Source: Tetraselmis striata (taxonomy: Eukaryota; Chlorophyta; Chlorodendrophyceae; Chlorodendrales; Chlorodendraceae). From it: a DNA stretch of 64,000 nucleotides. A program made the translations under genes and the position numbers. Shown one piece after another: positions 1-10,625 of the stretch. The stretch lies in contig VCJN01003190.1 of assembly GCA_006384855.1 (NCBI GenBank), forward strand, positions 124,001 through 188,000, written 5' to 3'. The number at the start of each line of letters is the position of its first letter. Positions within the stretch are counted from its first letter, which is position 1. Below the pieces are notes generated by a model. It saw only the letters and a program-made list of their open reading frames with translations. It was not told the origin of the DNA and searched no databases.

Positions 1-344
1 TGTAGCTAGTTCAGTCGTCGTTGCAATGCTATTCGGCCGCCGTTGCGCTGCAATTCCTCGCGGCCACCGCCGCGCAGCCGCGCCGCGATGGGGACGACGG
101 AGTATGTATCAAACGACGCACGGGAGCCCCCGCCGGTCGTACGAGTCATATACAGTAGTCGCTAATAAATCTCTCGAGTTTCCTGCAGTACTTTATGACT
201 TCTGTGAAATTCCGGTTTCGTCCGCAGCAGCAGAGCTGCCCAGCAGGGTCTAGATCCGTGCCTACCTACCGGCACTTATAATCCTTTATTTATTATTCGT
301 AACCCTGCTGGCACCCCTCTTTTATTCCCCGCCTTTCCCGCCCC

Positions 345-660
345 TCTTTCCCCGCCCCCGCCCCCGCCCTCTTTCCCCGCCCCCGTCCGGACAGGAGTGG
401 CAACTGTGAAACCGTTGCAGCTTCTCTACCACGACCGTATAGGCAGCGATCCAACTAATATGCGGACACCCCTGGGTACGCGATGCTACGTAGTCAACAA
501 GCAAATAGAAGGATCTTGCAAATTTCAAAAAAAGCACTCTGCAAGTTTAATTGCGGGCGCTAGTGGTCGAATTTCCAACACCGTTGGATCACGGGACTGG
601 GTGCAATATCCTTACAGGGTAGTGAAATTGGTCCAAATACGCTACTGCTCGGAAAATACC
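345..660 (-). mobile_element. LINE 3' end fragment (copy D)
   Basis: Read on the minus strand, this stretch matches the 3' untranslated part of the LINE whose other copies lie at 28246-28633 and 51860-52272. Shared landmarks are a block around 395-450 (equivalent to 28275-28330) and the block around 570-590 containing CACCGTTGGATCAC. It ends at a G/C-rich GGGGCGGG tail near 350, like the other copies. No coding part remains. The match is by eye and diverged, so edges are approximate. Confidence 0.6.
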
Positions 661-1134
661 CATTTTTGAGGGGGTCAAAACGGCGCTAATCACGGCGCAC
701 TCAAATGGTACGTTAAGCGACAATAGCGCAATTACTGCTTCTCCAGCTTCATATTTGACCGGTAGAAATTATATATTCCTATGGTCGAGTCGTGTATCAA
801 TCAAACTCGGTCAGAATGTTTTTTTGTCAGAAGAGTTCCGCGGACTTCGATTTACTGCGCTAGAACTACGGATGCTGCTGGGGTGTCGGGCAGCTCCACC
901 GCCACCCAGCTGCTGCACTGGGCGGCATGGGGGGAGGACTTCGTACTGTGTCGGGGGGCCAAAACTCCTAGAGCGAAGGTGTTGGCCCCCTAGATATTCG
1001 CTGTGTCCAAGATGCCCGTACAGCCTTTGTACGCGCGATGGGACGCCCTGCGCATGCAGCCCCGCACATCCGTGCGTCCCCCCTCGGCCGTCCCTCGCTA
1101 CTCCACTTAGCGAAATACCACCTCCCCTTCAACC
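661..1134. other. No recognisable gene
   Basis: I see no convincing coding region, repeat or RNA in this stretch. Open frames are short, have low-complexity translations and match nothing else in the window. Confidence 0.5.
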
Positions 1135-1138
1135 CTCG

Positions 1139-1296
1139 TGCGACAGTCTCAACAGGATAGAGACCGCAGGGACAAACAAAGGTGGTGTGCAGTGGTGGTG
1201 CAAAGGCGAGAGGCTACAGTGTTTTTCAGCATAGAACAATTGTTTAACACAACGCTTACCACACGGCAGCATTATACAGTACATATAATTGTCACA
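1139..1296 (-). repeat. TRIM LTR (left; 3' LTR in element sense)
   Basis: 158-bp LTR, identical by eye to the right copy at 1424-1581. Its first ~90 bp are closely related to the first ~90 bp of the 482-bp Ty3-type LTRs at 30020 and 36615. After that the two LTR families diverge. Confidence 0.9.
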
Positions 1297-1423
1297 CTAC
1301 ATTCCGCCCCCCCCTGCGAGAATTCAATTCTCGACATCAGCGGGGTTCGAACTGGTGAACCTTACATCAGGATGCTGGCGCCTTGTAACAATTGAGGCGG
1401 TATCAATCCGGCTCCGAAACCAG

Positions 1424-1581
1424 TGCGACAGTCTCAACAGGATAGAGACCGCAGGGACAAACAAAGGTGGTGTGCAGTGGTGGTGCAAAGGCGAGAGGCT
1501 ACAGTGTTTTTCAGCATAGAACAATTGTTTAACACAACGCTTACCACACGGCAGCATTATACAGTACATATAATTGTCACA
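1424..1581 (-). repeat. TRIM LTR (right; 5' LTR in element sense)
   Basis: 158-bp LTR. The primer-binding site lies immediately next to it, in the interior on the left. The flanking CTCG at 1582-1585 matches 1135-1138. Confidence 0.9.
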
Positions 1582-1585
1582 CTCG

Positions 1586-2583
1586 GCGGCAGCGAGTAGG
1601 ATTAAACCCCGGTCTAGCAACGCTACATAATAGCCCAGAATAGTCCCATAAATGGGTTAGGTGCCCAGTTGGGCGGGCTTCGGCGCGTGATCGGGGCGGG
1701 GCATTTCGGTTTACGACGGACGGGCGTTGACCGAAGGTCCGCAAGACGGCCATCATCCCGGCCGTCCCGCCGACTGCACCGATGGAAACTCGTCAAACGA
1801 AGGTGTGGATCCCCAAGACATAGTCATAGGTCGGCTGTAGAGACACTCAAACCCCCGGTGATGGTGCGTGTGTGCAGCCCCACCGATCCGTGTGTCGGTG
1901 AGGGTGTGCGATAAAACACAACTCGACAAGTACTCGTCGCCCTCCCCCCCCCCATACGTACGAATCGGCAACCAGAACCGGAGCAACTCCCGTCATCGTG
2001 TAGCTAGGGCATATATTTCGCATATTCCAGCCCTAGAGACCTTATAATCGAGCGACGCGCCCGCAGAGGTGAGTGCAGTGGGCCGGTGTCTGGACAACTG
2101 TAGAATCTCTACTTTATTTCAGCAACGCGGCAGAATGGGCGACACGGGGCCACATGGCCGCTTGTCCGTCCGCAGGGGCACAGATCTGCCCAAGAACCAC
2201 CCACACTCCCGACCCTAGACCTGTTCGAGTGTGTGGGACCGTTTTTGGTGATCGGTTGGCCCGGATTGGGTTGTAGCTAGCCGTCACATGGTGGTGGGTG
2301 GTTGATTAGCTGTAAAACTACGGGTGGGGAGTGGCGGATCCGTTGGTAATTTGTTACATTCTACAAATTTCGGGATTTATTCGGAAAGCCGTAAATGTCG
2401 CCATTTCGTGGGTCCGCGAGTGCGCCATGTAAAATGGTCGCAACAGGGTTGGACTGCAGTATCTACTGCACTTCAGACTGCAGAAACTGCAGCCTGCAGT
2501 TAAGCTACTGCACTGTAGCATGCAGTACTTCCAGAAAAGGGGCTGCAGTGCAATTACCCAAAGTGCCCCAAATATATGGTCAC
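1586..2583. other. Intergenic; TGCAG-rich stretch at 2450-2560
   Basis: No credible coding region. From about 2450 to 2560 the sequence repeats CTGCAG/TGCAGT words many times. A similar TGCAGCCTGC-rich stretch lies at 7480-7570, on the far side of the PAT-type element. The element may therefore have inserted into, or next to, a CTGCAG-rich repeat. Confidence 0.4.
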
Positions 2584-2753
2584 TGTAGTCATCTAGAGGT
2601 TTACAGTACATTAGCTATGTTGTACTGCGCACGACCCCCGAGGTCGGCGCACGGACTAAGGCCTGCCGGCCCGCACCAGCACTACAACCTGAGGGATCCA
2701 CCATCGGGCACCGGCACTCTCTGCTTTGCGCTCGCTTCAACCGGCTCGCGCAC
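2584..2753 (+). repeat. Split direct repeat A1
   Basis: 170-bp repeat starting TGTAGTCATCTAGAGG and ending GGCTCGCGCAC. It is near-identical to 7124-7293. Similarity stops sharply at both edges. Confidence 0.88.
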
Positions 2754-2783
2754 TAGCTGTCGAGGAGAGTGTCAGCTTACTCT

Positions 2784-3830
2784 ATGCCGACTCGGACCCG
2801 AGCCTCAGCCTCCCGAGACGCTACACCTTCCCCACGCCGCGACAGCAGGATGCCCCCTCGCCCTGTACCGGAAGACGCCTTAGTCGACGACGCCCCGGGC
2901 GGCGCCACAGCGGCATCTGTCGCGGAATTGGAAAAACGCCTGACGGCCCAAGCGGAAGCCATGGAGAAGCGGCTGGCCGGGCAGTTTGAGGCTGCTACAG
3001 CTGCCTTGCTCGCTCGACTCGCCCCCCCCACTAACCCGCCTCCTCCCGAAGGCACCCAGCCAGTCAACCCCGCGGGCACGCCTGCGCCCGAGGGTGGTGA
3101 GCAAGGAGCACGAGAGCCCCTTCCTGCTGAGCTAGACGCACCCGACAACGAGCTCGAGTACGTCGACTTTGCCTACTACGGCCGAGTCATCCCCGCCACC
3201 GGTCTGGAGCGCCCCCCGCGCGACGTCGACGAGGCCCGCCTGTGGACCCTGACCGACGACACCGCCCGCGCCCTCGCGGAGAAGCGGAGTCGGGCAGCGT
3301 ACGACGAATACCTGCACCTACGCTGCTATGCCTTCTTCAGTAGCTGCGCCAACGAGGCGATGCGCGGCGCTCTGGAGTCGCTTTCGGCCGAGTCTGCTAC
3401 GGCGGCAAGCAAAGCTGCGGCTGTTGCCGAGCTCCGAGCCTGCTACCGCACCCACTTGGCGACGGACGAGGCCACCCGTTCCCGGTTGGGCTACCTCCAG
3501 CTCGCCAAGAATGGACCAACGGCTACAGAGGTGGACCGAGTTTTCGCCGAGCTCGCCCACGCAAAGTTCTGCACCCCACGGCGCATCGCCGTGTCCGGGC
3601 AACTCGACCAACTCCGCCGAGCGTTCGACGACAAGACCCTCGAGATCAGCCTTTCCGCAGCGGGCAAGGCCCGTGCCGTGGCCGCGTTCGCCAAGGCTAC
3701 CCCCGACAAGCCCGCCCCCACAGAGTCCGCCGAGAGGTGCAAGCAACGCGAGCAAGCCGCAGCAGCGCGGGAGGCCGCAGCGACGGCGGCCACAGCGGCC
3801 GACAAGGCCAAGGCCAAGGTCACCAAGTGA
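2784..3830 (+). CDS. Gag-like protein of PAT-type element
   Basis: Intact 348-residue ORF from the first in-frame ATG. It follows repeat A1 by 30 bp and precedes the RT region, where gag lies in this element class. It has a proline-rich N-terminal region, an Ala/Glu/Lys-rich helical stretch near residues 45-75 (EKRLTAQAEAMEKRLAGQ, probable coiled coil), a proline-rich linker, an acidic tyrosine-containing segment near 125-140, and a long Ala/Lys-rich helical C-terminus. No zinc knuckle is visible. A role as the particle protein is inferred from position and composition; I recognise no named domain. It is the only unbroken gene of this element. Confidence 0.7.
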   Translation: MPTRTRASASRDATPSPRRDSRMPPRPVPEDALVDDAPGGATAASVAELEKRLTAQAEAMEKRLAGQFEAATAALLARLAPPTNPPPPEGTQPVNPAGTPAPEGGEQGAREPLPAELDAPDNELEYVDFAYYGRVIPATGLERPPRDVDEARLWTLTDDTARALAEKRSRAAYDEYLHLRCYAFFSSCANEAMRGALESLSAESATAASKAAAVAELRACYRTHLATDEATRSRLGYLQLAKNGPTATEVDRVFAELAHAKFCTPRRIAVSGQLDQLRRAFDDKTLEISLSAAGKARAVAAFAKATPDKPAPTESAERCKQREQAAAAREAAATAATAADKAKAKVTK

Positions 3831-3854
3831 CGGTGTGGCCCGCCGCGCCGACTC

Positions 3855-5030
3855 ATGTACGCCTACCTCCCTCTACATGCGACACCGCGTGCGGTGAAGA
3901 TGGCGCGATTGGGAGAGCATCGGCGCGAGCGGACAAGTCTTGAGTTGGATCCGCCAAGGGGTCCGGATACGCTTCAAGAACGGGCAACGCCCTCGCTCCT
4001 ACAACCACGACGTCTCTATGCGCGACGCCACTCAAGCACAACTGGACTTCATGGCGCTACAGAACTGCCCCGCTTCGAGGCGATTGGCGCGTGGGAGCGA
4101 GGACACTGCAACAAGTGGGTATCCAGAATGTTTTTAGTCCCCAAGCCCGGCACCAACAAGTGGCGCCTCATCATCGACCTACGGGAGCTCAACAAGTGGT
4201 GCAAGACTTTCACGATGTCCTACGAAACGCTCAATCACCTGCGGCACCTGGCGCGCGCGGGAGACTAGTTCGTTTCGATGGACCTGGCCGATGGCTACTA
4301 CGCCCTTGGGATTCGGAAGGAGGACCGCGACTTCTTTACCGTGAACTACCGAGGGGAGCTATGGCGACTGGCGCGCCTACCGATGGGTTGGACATGCTCG
4401 TCGTACTACTTTTGCAAGTTGACGGTGGCCTCTACGGACTACATGCGGACGCCCATGAAGCGGCGCGACCAAGCGTTACCTCCCACGGCCCCGTCCAAGC
4501 CTACTCGCCGTTTCCTGCGCAACACTCGCTGGCGGGGCGAGCGGCTCCTACCCTATATGGACGACTTTCTTTTCCTCGCGGACTCCCGCGAGGCAGCCCT
4601 GGAGCTACGCGTCCGGTTAAACACCTCGCTGGACCGCCTGGGCCTGCTGCGCAACCCCAACAAGGGAGTCTGGGAGCCCACCCAAGTCGGCCCTCACCTG
4701 GGGCTGATCGTCGACCTACAGCGCGGCGAGTTCCGCGCCCCCGAGGAGAAGCTCATCGCGCTAGCCAAGGTCGCCCGTTCTCTCCTTGGCCGCGCAGCAT
4801 CGAACAGGCGCTGGCTCCCAGCTCGGCTGGCGTCCTTTGTGGGCAAGGCGAAGTTCCTGTACATGGCAATTACGCCGGCCCGTTTCTTTTTGCGAGAGCT
4901 GCACTGCGTCCTCGCAACCCGGCAGGGCTGGGGCGGGCGCGTCAAGATGACAAACCAGCTGCGCCGCGATCTGGAGTGGTGGACCCAGGTACCTGCGCAG
5001 CACAACGGTTGCTCTATGTACAAGCCTGGG
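3855..5030 (+). pseudogene. Reverse transcriptase of PAT-type element (one stop, then frameshift)
   Basis: One frame carries the RT domain: SRMFLVPKPGTNKWRLIIDL (fingers), then MDLADGYYALGI (motif A), RLPMGWTCSS (motif B), LLPYMDDFLFLA (motif C, the Y-x-D-D catalytic box) and HLGLIVDLQRGEF downstream. The RT would copy element RNA into DNA. A TAG at 4266-4268 sits between GD and FVSMDLADG, where relatives often have Trp, consistent with a TGG to TAG change. The frame is lost near 5010-5030, before RNase H. Relatedness to DIRS/PAT RT is clear from the motifs and from the neighbouring recombinase. Confidence 0.85.
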
Positions 5031-5870
5031 AAACCGCGTATCTGCACGCGGACTCCAGCTCGCATGGATGGGGGGCTGTGCTGAACAACAACAGCGCTTA
5101 CAAGGCGCGCAGCTTCTGGTACGAGGACGATCGCGCGCATCACATCATGTGGAAGAAGCTTCGCGCGGTACGTCACGCGGTCGAATCGTTCCTGCCGCAG
5201 CTCCGAGGACGGCGCGTCTTGAAGCACGAGGACAACACGGCCGTGGTGGCAGCGCTGGCCAACCATACTTCTCGGCCGCCCGTCATGATGGAGGAGCTCC
5301 GCAAGCTATGGCACCTCATGGATATCCACGACATCTCCATCAGGCCCCGGTACATTCAGTTTTGCCAACGTTTGGGCGGACCGACTCAGCAGGGAGCTGG
5401 ACGACTCCGACTGGCAGCTCAATCCGCGGATATTCGCGTACCTGCAGCGCTTGTGGGGTCCGCACACCGTCAATAGATTTGCGTCGATGGAGAACACGCA
5501 ACTTCCACGGTACAATTCCCGCTGGCGCGACCCACGTTGCGAAGCGGTGGATTCTCTCCATGTGCCGGACGAGTTTTGGCGCAGAGAACGCAATTATTGC
5601 AATCCCCCGTGGGTTTGTTGGACGATTTGGCGGACAAACTGCGACAGTCGGGCGCGGCCGCCACGGTCATCGCGCCGCACTGGCCAGGACGGCGTTGGTA
5701 CCAGCTGCTGCAAGATCTCGCCACCGAGACGATCGTCTACCCGCCTACCCGCGACCTCTTCTTTCCTGGGCGGCGGGGAACGCGCGCGGGGGTCGGACGG
5801 CCCGGCTGGAGCGTCGTGGCCTTTCGGCTGCCACGCCGGCATGGCTGCACCTCCGCCGTGGGTCGCTAGG
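5010..5870 (+). pseudogene. RNase H and post-RNase-H region of PAT-type element (frameshifted)
   Basis: After a frameshift from RT, the frame codes AYLHADSSSHGWGAVL (first catalytic Asp), MWKKLRAVRHAVESF (Glu) and VLKHEDNTAVVAAL (Asp), a retroelement RNase H. A second frameshift near 5360 moves the rest (FANVWADRLSRELD, then DRFASMENTQLP-like text and a Pro-Trp segment) into another frame. A third, near 5600, leads to TVIAPHWPGRRWYQLL. This last part is the conserved stretch that sits between RNase H and recombinase in DIRS-like elements. RNase H removes the RNA template strand. The pieces are recognisable, but the gene is broken at least three times. Confidence 0.8.
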
Positions 5871-7058
5871 CCGGGCTATGGCCGTCGCAACAGTACAGTG
5901 TACAATACCCGGGCCGCCTATCCCACGCTCGACGCGCGCTACCGGCTTGCGGTGCGCCCCGGCTCTGAGGCGCCCTGGACGGCATCAATGGCGGCCGAGC
6001 TCCGGTCTTTGTTGGGGACCGACGACGTTGGTCAAGCGGCGCTCGGGTTGCTTACGGGTTCGCTGGCTTCCGGCACCTACCGCAACTACGACAGCGGCAT
6101 GCGCTCTTTCGCTACGTTCTGCGAGCAGGAGGGCTTGCGCCCGCTGCATGCTACTACCATCACGATCGTCCGCTACACTCCCTGGCTGGGCATGCAAGGT
6201 ACCGTTGGCGCGGAGTCCCTTCAGCAGTACTACTCGTCCATCAACAAGTACTTCCGCGACCATCAGCGCCAGCCCGTCGCCCTCGGCGAAATGGTGGCCG
6301 ACGCGCGCCGCGGCCTGGCCATCCAGCCAGCAAGAGCGTCTTGCGGCGGAAGACGTCCGCGTCGCCCTGCATGCGCCCGTTGCGGCTGACATCCTGGACA
6401 CCGCGGACTTCGGCGGACATAGGTGTGGGAACCCGCTAATATTGCGGACATCCGCGCTTTCAGAGCAGCGCTCGCGACGATTACGGCGTACGTCTTCGTA
6501 TGCCGCGCGGAGTCCGGCATTAGCTGCGAGACCGGTGATTTAGTGGTCGACCGACCATCCGGGAGCATTCTGTTGTACGTCCGCAAACAGAAAGGCGACC
6601 AGCGTACGAGGGTTTCCGCTAAGCCCTTGATAAATCTGCCAATCGCCGCCGTTCCGGACTTCGCTGACCTGCTGGACTGGTACACCATCAGTCGCGACGC
6701 CTACTGCCGCTGTTTCTACGGCGCCAGCCCGCCGCCCAAGTTTTGGAGCATCTCCCCGTTGGAGTCTTCCGCCACTTGGTCGGTTTCAGCCACTCTTACC
6801 GAGTGGTTGCGGGAAGCCTACCTGGCGGCAGGCGCCCGACCTCCCACCGGTTTCAAGTGGACATCGCACAGTTTACGCAAGTGCGCCGCTTCCGCAGCAA
6901 GCTGCGTCGGCGTCCCCTTGCCGGCCATCACACACATGGGCGATTGGTCGAAGAACAGCGACGTGGTCACAGGGAAGTACACCGACCCGACCATGCGCCC
7001 GACTCATGCGGCCTGGTGGTTCTTCGGCTGGCTCGTCCCCGTCCGGCCGCCGGCCTAA
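5840..7058 (+). pseudogene. Tyrosine recombinase of PAT-type element (frameshifted)
   Basis: The N-terminal SAM-like half reads from about 5840 to 6310 (for example SGTYRNYDSGMRSFATFC). The catalytic half reads from 6423 to 7058. Catalytic features are an Arg in FVCRAESGIS, the H-x-x-R box in SHSLRKCAA, the HMGDWSKNSD segment and the nucleophile Tyr in GKYTDPTM. The protein would insert a circular DNA copy into the genome. A short piece near 6310-6400 (QQERLAAEDVRVALHAP) lies in another frame, so two frameshifts separate the halves. The catalytic half alone is intact. Confidence 0.82.
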
Positions 7059-7089
7059 GCTACCTGTGCTAGCCTTTGGCTTTCGTCTC

Positions 7090-7117
7090 TGGCAAACAAT
7101 GCCTCCTTGGGTAAATG
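7090..7117 (+). repeat. Split direct repeat B1
   Basis: 28-bp TGGCAAACAATGCCTCCTTG-type repeat. It recurs at 7389-7416 with one mismatch and lies just before A2. Confidence 0.75.
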
Positions 7118-7123
7118 ATTAGA

Positions 7124-7293
7124 TGTAGTCATCTAGAGGTTTACAATACATTAGCTATGTTGTACTGCGCACGACCCCCGAGGTCGGCGCACGGACTAAG
7201 GCCTGCCGGCCCGCACCAGCACTACGACCTGAGGGATCCACCCTCGGGCACCGGCACTCTCTGCTTTGCGCTCGCCTCAACCGGCTCGCGCAC
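7124..7293 (+). repeat. Split direct repeat A2
   Basis: 170 bp, near-identical to A1 at 2584-2753, with four differences by eye. Confidence 0.88.
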
Positions 7294-7388
7294 CCACCCA
7301 CTCTCAGCCATCTTTTTGCGCTAAGAGACACCCAGGCCAAGCCTGTGGTTCTTGTCTTAGCCTTCGATGTAAGCGAGCTGACATTCTT

Positions 7389-7416
7389 TGGCAAACAGTG
7401 CCTCCTTGGGTAAATG
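7389..7416 (+). repeat. Split direct repeat B2 (right end of element)
   Basis: Second copy of the 28-bp B repeat. About 95 bp of unmatched sequence separates it from A2. Confidence 0.72.
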
Positions 7417-8390
7417 TCCTTCACTGTCCCGCCCTTCCCTATAATCAACAGTTTCAGTGCTACTACAACCTGCACTCCGGCATGCATGCACTCCAGCATG
7501 TTGACTGCAGCCTGCTTGCAGCCGGCAATACTGCAGCCTGCACTACAGCCTGCATGCAGCCTGCAGTAATGGAAAGTGGATTGCAGCCTAACCCTGGCCG
7601 CTCGCAACACCTTTGGCGAGTGAAATTTGTATTTGTACGAATGTACGGAAAAACTACCGCTTTCGTCAAAAAGAGGGCGTTGTACATATCTGACTGTACG
7701 AATGTATTAACATGTGACGCTGTAGTCTGTACGATATACTACGTTCGGCATGAGCTCACCGTAGATTCTGCCTTTGCGCCGCCTTCTTGCAGCGACAGTG
7801 GAAGACGCGTCCGTCCCTGTGGGCCCATCTACCATGTTTGTGTGGCACAACCTTGCCTACTTGCCAGTTGCCACATGCCGGCCCTTTCGTCGCGCCCTCT
7901 TGACTGAAAACATTAACAGAACATACTGGATCTTCGGGTCACATGTGCCTATGCGAGGCGGCAAGCGACTGCAGCCTCGGCCGTTGTGCCGTCGATCTTG
8001 GTCCCGCCTTCCGCCCAACGACGGGCGAGCCGTGCTAGGCGGGCCAAGCAACCGATTTACGACCCAACAAGAGCATTGCTGGTGGCGCGACGCCCTTACC
8101 GTGATAGGATTGCCCCCGAGCATGCCGACAACCTAGTAGTGCGAGAGGCGGTGGGGAAATCTTCCGAAGTTGTTGTAGATGTGAGTTGCCCGACTGTGCG
8201 CGTTTCGTTTGCCCCATGCTATGTTGGAGTGCGTGCCCTGTTTGTGCATGACCTTTGCCCGGCATGGAGATAACGAGCTAGACGCAGCCGTCGAGTACCA
8301 TCCCAAGTGTGGTACCGAAGCGTTTCCGCCCGAGTATCACGACTATATGATTGAAGACGACTAAGTCACGGAAGATTTCCGACAGGTAAC

Positions 8391-8421
<31 letters not shown>

Positions 8422-9000
8422 GCGGAGCATGCCCTCCCTCGAACTTCCACCCGTCTTGCTTTAAGAAACCCGTAGAAGGCTTACTACACTTATGGCACCG
8501 GATTGTAGTCCGTGGGGGAGGCGCGGCCATCTCTTCCTTCACCTCCACGATCTAGCCGTCACCCACAGGTGAGAGTGCCATCAATTTGGAGGTTAATAAC
8601 CTCTTGGCATTTCTGTCGCAACCTTTGAGTTTGAAGCGGGGCGACGTTGCGCCGCCACTTGCCATTTCTTAGGGCTATAATCTAACGGTGGAAGTGCCAG
8701 ATGTAGAGGTGTCCCCACCTCCGGCGACTTGGAGGAAAGCCGCCGCTGCCGACCTCGTCCACGACCCGCGGTAAGGCGATCTTGTGTATGTTGCCTCTCG
8801 CATCTGTGAAAGTTATAGCCATTATTTGATGTTTTCATGTGTTGCCGCCTCCGCGGCGTCCTTGGGACACCCCGCGTGCATCACAGCCTCCCTTGAAACG
8901 TGCACTTGCCACGGAGATTGAGTCCATCAGCAAGCATCTTTATGTGAGTGCCTCGCATAGGGGGGGGGGGGTCCTCGCCCGTATTGCTCTTGTGTTACAT
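7417..9000. other. No gene recognised; includes a C29 run at 8393-8421
   Basis: The stretch 7480-7570 is TGCAGCCTGC-rich. The remainder has only short open frames without recognisable domains. A pure run of 29 C lies at 8393-8421. Confidence 0.4.
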
Positions 9001-9008
9001 GTCGTATC

Positions 9009-9594
9009 TCATAGGCAGTCAAACGGGATAGTGCCACTTTGTAGTATACGCAACTTTCTACTACCATGTGAACCGCCTACTGCGTACCATGCTCCACGTT
9101 GCCGTCCCGCTGCCCCGGCCGCGGCGCGTTGCCGCCCCGTTGCCCCGCTGCCGATGGCGTACGCCGCAGTCGCCGCGCCTCTGCGGAGAGAGTGTAACAT
9201 CCACACAAACCCGGGAGGCGGGTGCTCCTCCAACATATGTGCCACTAGCTGCAACCAGTCTGTAACGGTGGCCGACGTCCACGATGCCGCCGGCCCGTCG
9301 TGGGTCACCACCCAACGGGCTGCTAGCAGTCGGCGCTGACCGCAATTGACCGCGCGTGCGGCATCAAAATAGAGCAGCATGGACGCAATCCGGGGCTGCG
9401 CGCGCGCCGGAATCTGGCACTGTAACTTGCGGTAACGGTGTTGCAATCTTGTTCCTTTTCGATCTCGATGGTACAGTAGGATTGTGCCATCTGTAGTCAC
9501 CGTCAAATAGTCCGTTTGGCAACCTACGCCGGCCTTGGCGCCAACGCGCGTAGAATACGTACATGGCAACGATTGCCATCGTGGCGGGGAACAA
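9009..9594 (-). pseudogene. Tyrosine recombinase catalytic half (truncated)
   Basis: Codes a segment like TVTTDGTILLYHRDRKGTRL followed by WMLHSLRRGAATAAYAIG, the H-x-x-R box of tyrosine recombinases. After this box the sequence runs into a GC-rich repeated stretch (9100-9170), and the expected second His/Trp and the nucleophile Tyr segment is not seen. The gene therefore lacks its catalytic end. The N-terminal half lies upstream in other frames (about 9930-10200). Confidence 0.7.
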
Positions 9595-10625
9595 GAGGAT
9601 ACGAGGATTATGTACTACTTTGTCTATTGGGTCCTAACTCCTCGCGCATGGTCTCCGCCAACCGTAATATCCGTGTGATCAACCGGGCGGGCACGTCGGT
9701 GCGGACCTAGGCGTGTCTTGCTAAGCCCGCGATGCCGCGAGGCCATTTCTCACCTTGCTGATGAGGTCGCCTTGCGCCACCGGCTCCGGGCCGTGGTTGC
9801 GGTAGAGCCCGTTGATCGCGTAAAGGTAAGGCTGGAGACTGACCGCCTTGATAGCCCCCCGCAAACCGTGTCATGCGATGTTGCGCGCGACGGTTGCTGT
9901 CGTTGCACCCATGGGGGATACACTTGCTCAACGCAGAGCTGTAGGAACGGGTGGATGACACCGCCGTTCGTACTGGCGGTAGGCTGCCCACGCCGACGCG
10001 TACAAATGATGAAGCGCCGTTTTTCCGAGTTGGTCGCTGCCTAGTATTGAACGCATGTACGGACGCATTGTAGCCGCCCACGGGTTCGTGCCGCCCGTAT
10101 GGATGTCCAACGGATATTTTGCCGGCGGTGCGCATGGCGCGCACGCGGGCCTGATGATAGGCGTAGCACCTCGTACGGGGAACAACGCCAAGGTTGCGCT
10201 CACTGAGCCACAGCGCAGATGCAGCCAGGTTGGAATGGCATTCGGAAGATACTTTCTGCCGAGCGCGGCGCTCCGGGGATATCGCGCCCTGCCCGCCGCT
10301 CCAACTTGAAAAGATCGCGGCGAGGCAAGACCACGCGCTCCGCCATCGCCATCTCGGTAAGTGCATGGTGCCACACCTTGCCCTCTCAGCGAGGGGCCAC
10401 GATGGTGACGGCCAAGCCGCTTTGGCGCAGCTTCTTCACCAAGCCCGACAGAAGTGGCCAGGGGGGGTTGCAGTAGTTTTTCTCCCGACGCCATCATTCG
10501 TCGGACATGTGCAAGGAGTCCACCGCCTCGCAGCCGGGGTCCAACCACGCAGCGCTGTAGCGTGGTAGCATCGCGTTCGGGGCCGACGCGACCCGGTCCA
10601 CAGAGTGCGCGCCCCGCATGGTCTC

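Larger units (their letters stand above)
1139..1581 (-). mobile_element. TRIM element, complete, with identical LTRs
   Basis: Two 158-bp direct repeats (1139-1296 and 1424-1581) are identical by eye and enclose only 127 bp. They start TGCGACAG and end TGTCACA, and are flanked by a 4-bp target duplication CTCG at 1135-1138 and 1582-1585. The inside holds a purine tract next to the left LTR and a candidate primer-binding site next to the right LTR (minus-strand TGGTTTCGGAGC just below 1424), so the element reads on the minus strand. There is no coding capacity. Its LTR start, primer site and 4-bp duplication match the Ty3-type element at 30020-37096, its likely protein donor. Identical LTRs imply a recent insertion. 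Confidence 0.9.
2584..7416 (+). mobile_element. PAT-type (DIRS-like) retrotransposon with split direct repeats
   Basis: A 4.8-kb tyrosine-recombinase retrotransposon. The order is repeat A1 (2584-2753), gag-like ORF, reverse transcriptase, RNase H plus the conserved region behind it, tyrosine recombinase, repeat B1 (7090-7117), A2 (7124-7293), B2 (7389-7416). The A1-genes-B1-A2-B2 order is the split-direct-repeat arrangement known from PAT-like DIRS elements, such as Kangaroo of Volvox. A1 and A2 differ at about 4 of 170 positions, and B1 and B2 at 1 of 28. Such elements integrate as circles by recombinase and leave no target duplication; none is seen. Gag is intact. RT has one stop, and there are several frameshifts downstream, so this copy is probably not autonomous. 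Confidence 0.88.

Noticed and set aside
2777-3148. Minus-strand frames over the PAT gag
   Set aside because: GC-rich DNA leaves antisense frames open; the plus-strand frame has the right position, length and composition for gag.
4278-4278. ATG at 4278 as a true RT start
   Set aside because: The same frame continues upstream across a single TAG with the RT fingers motifs, so the ATG is internal.
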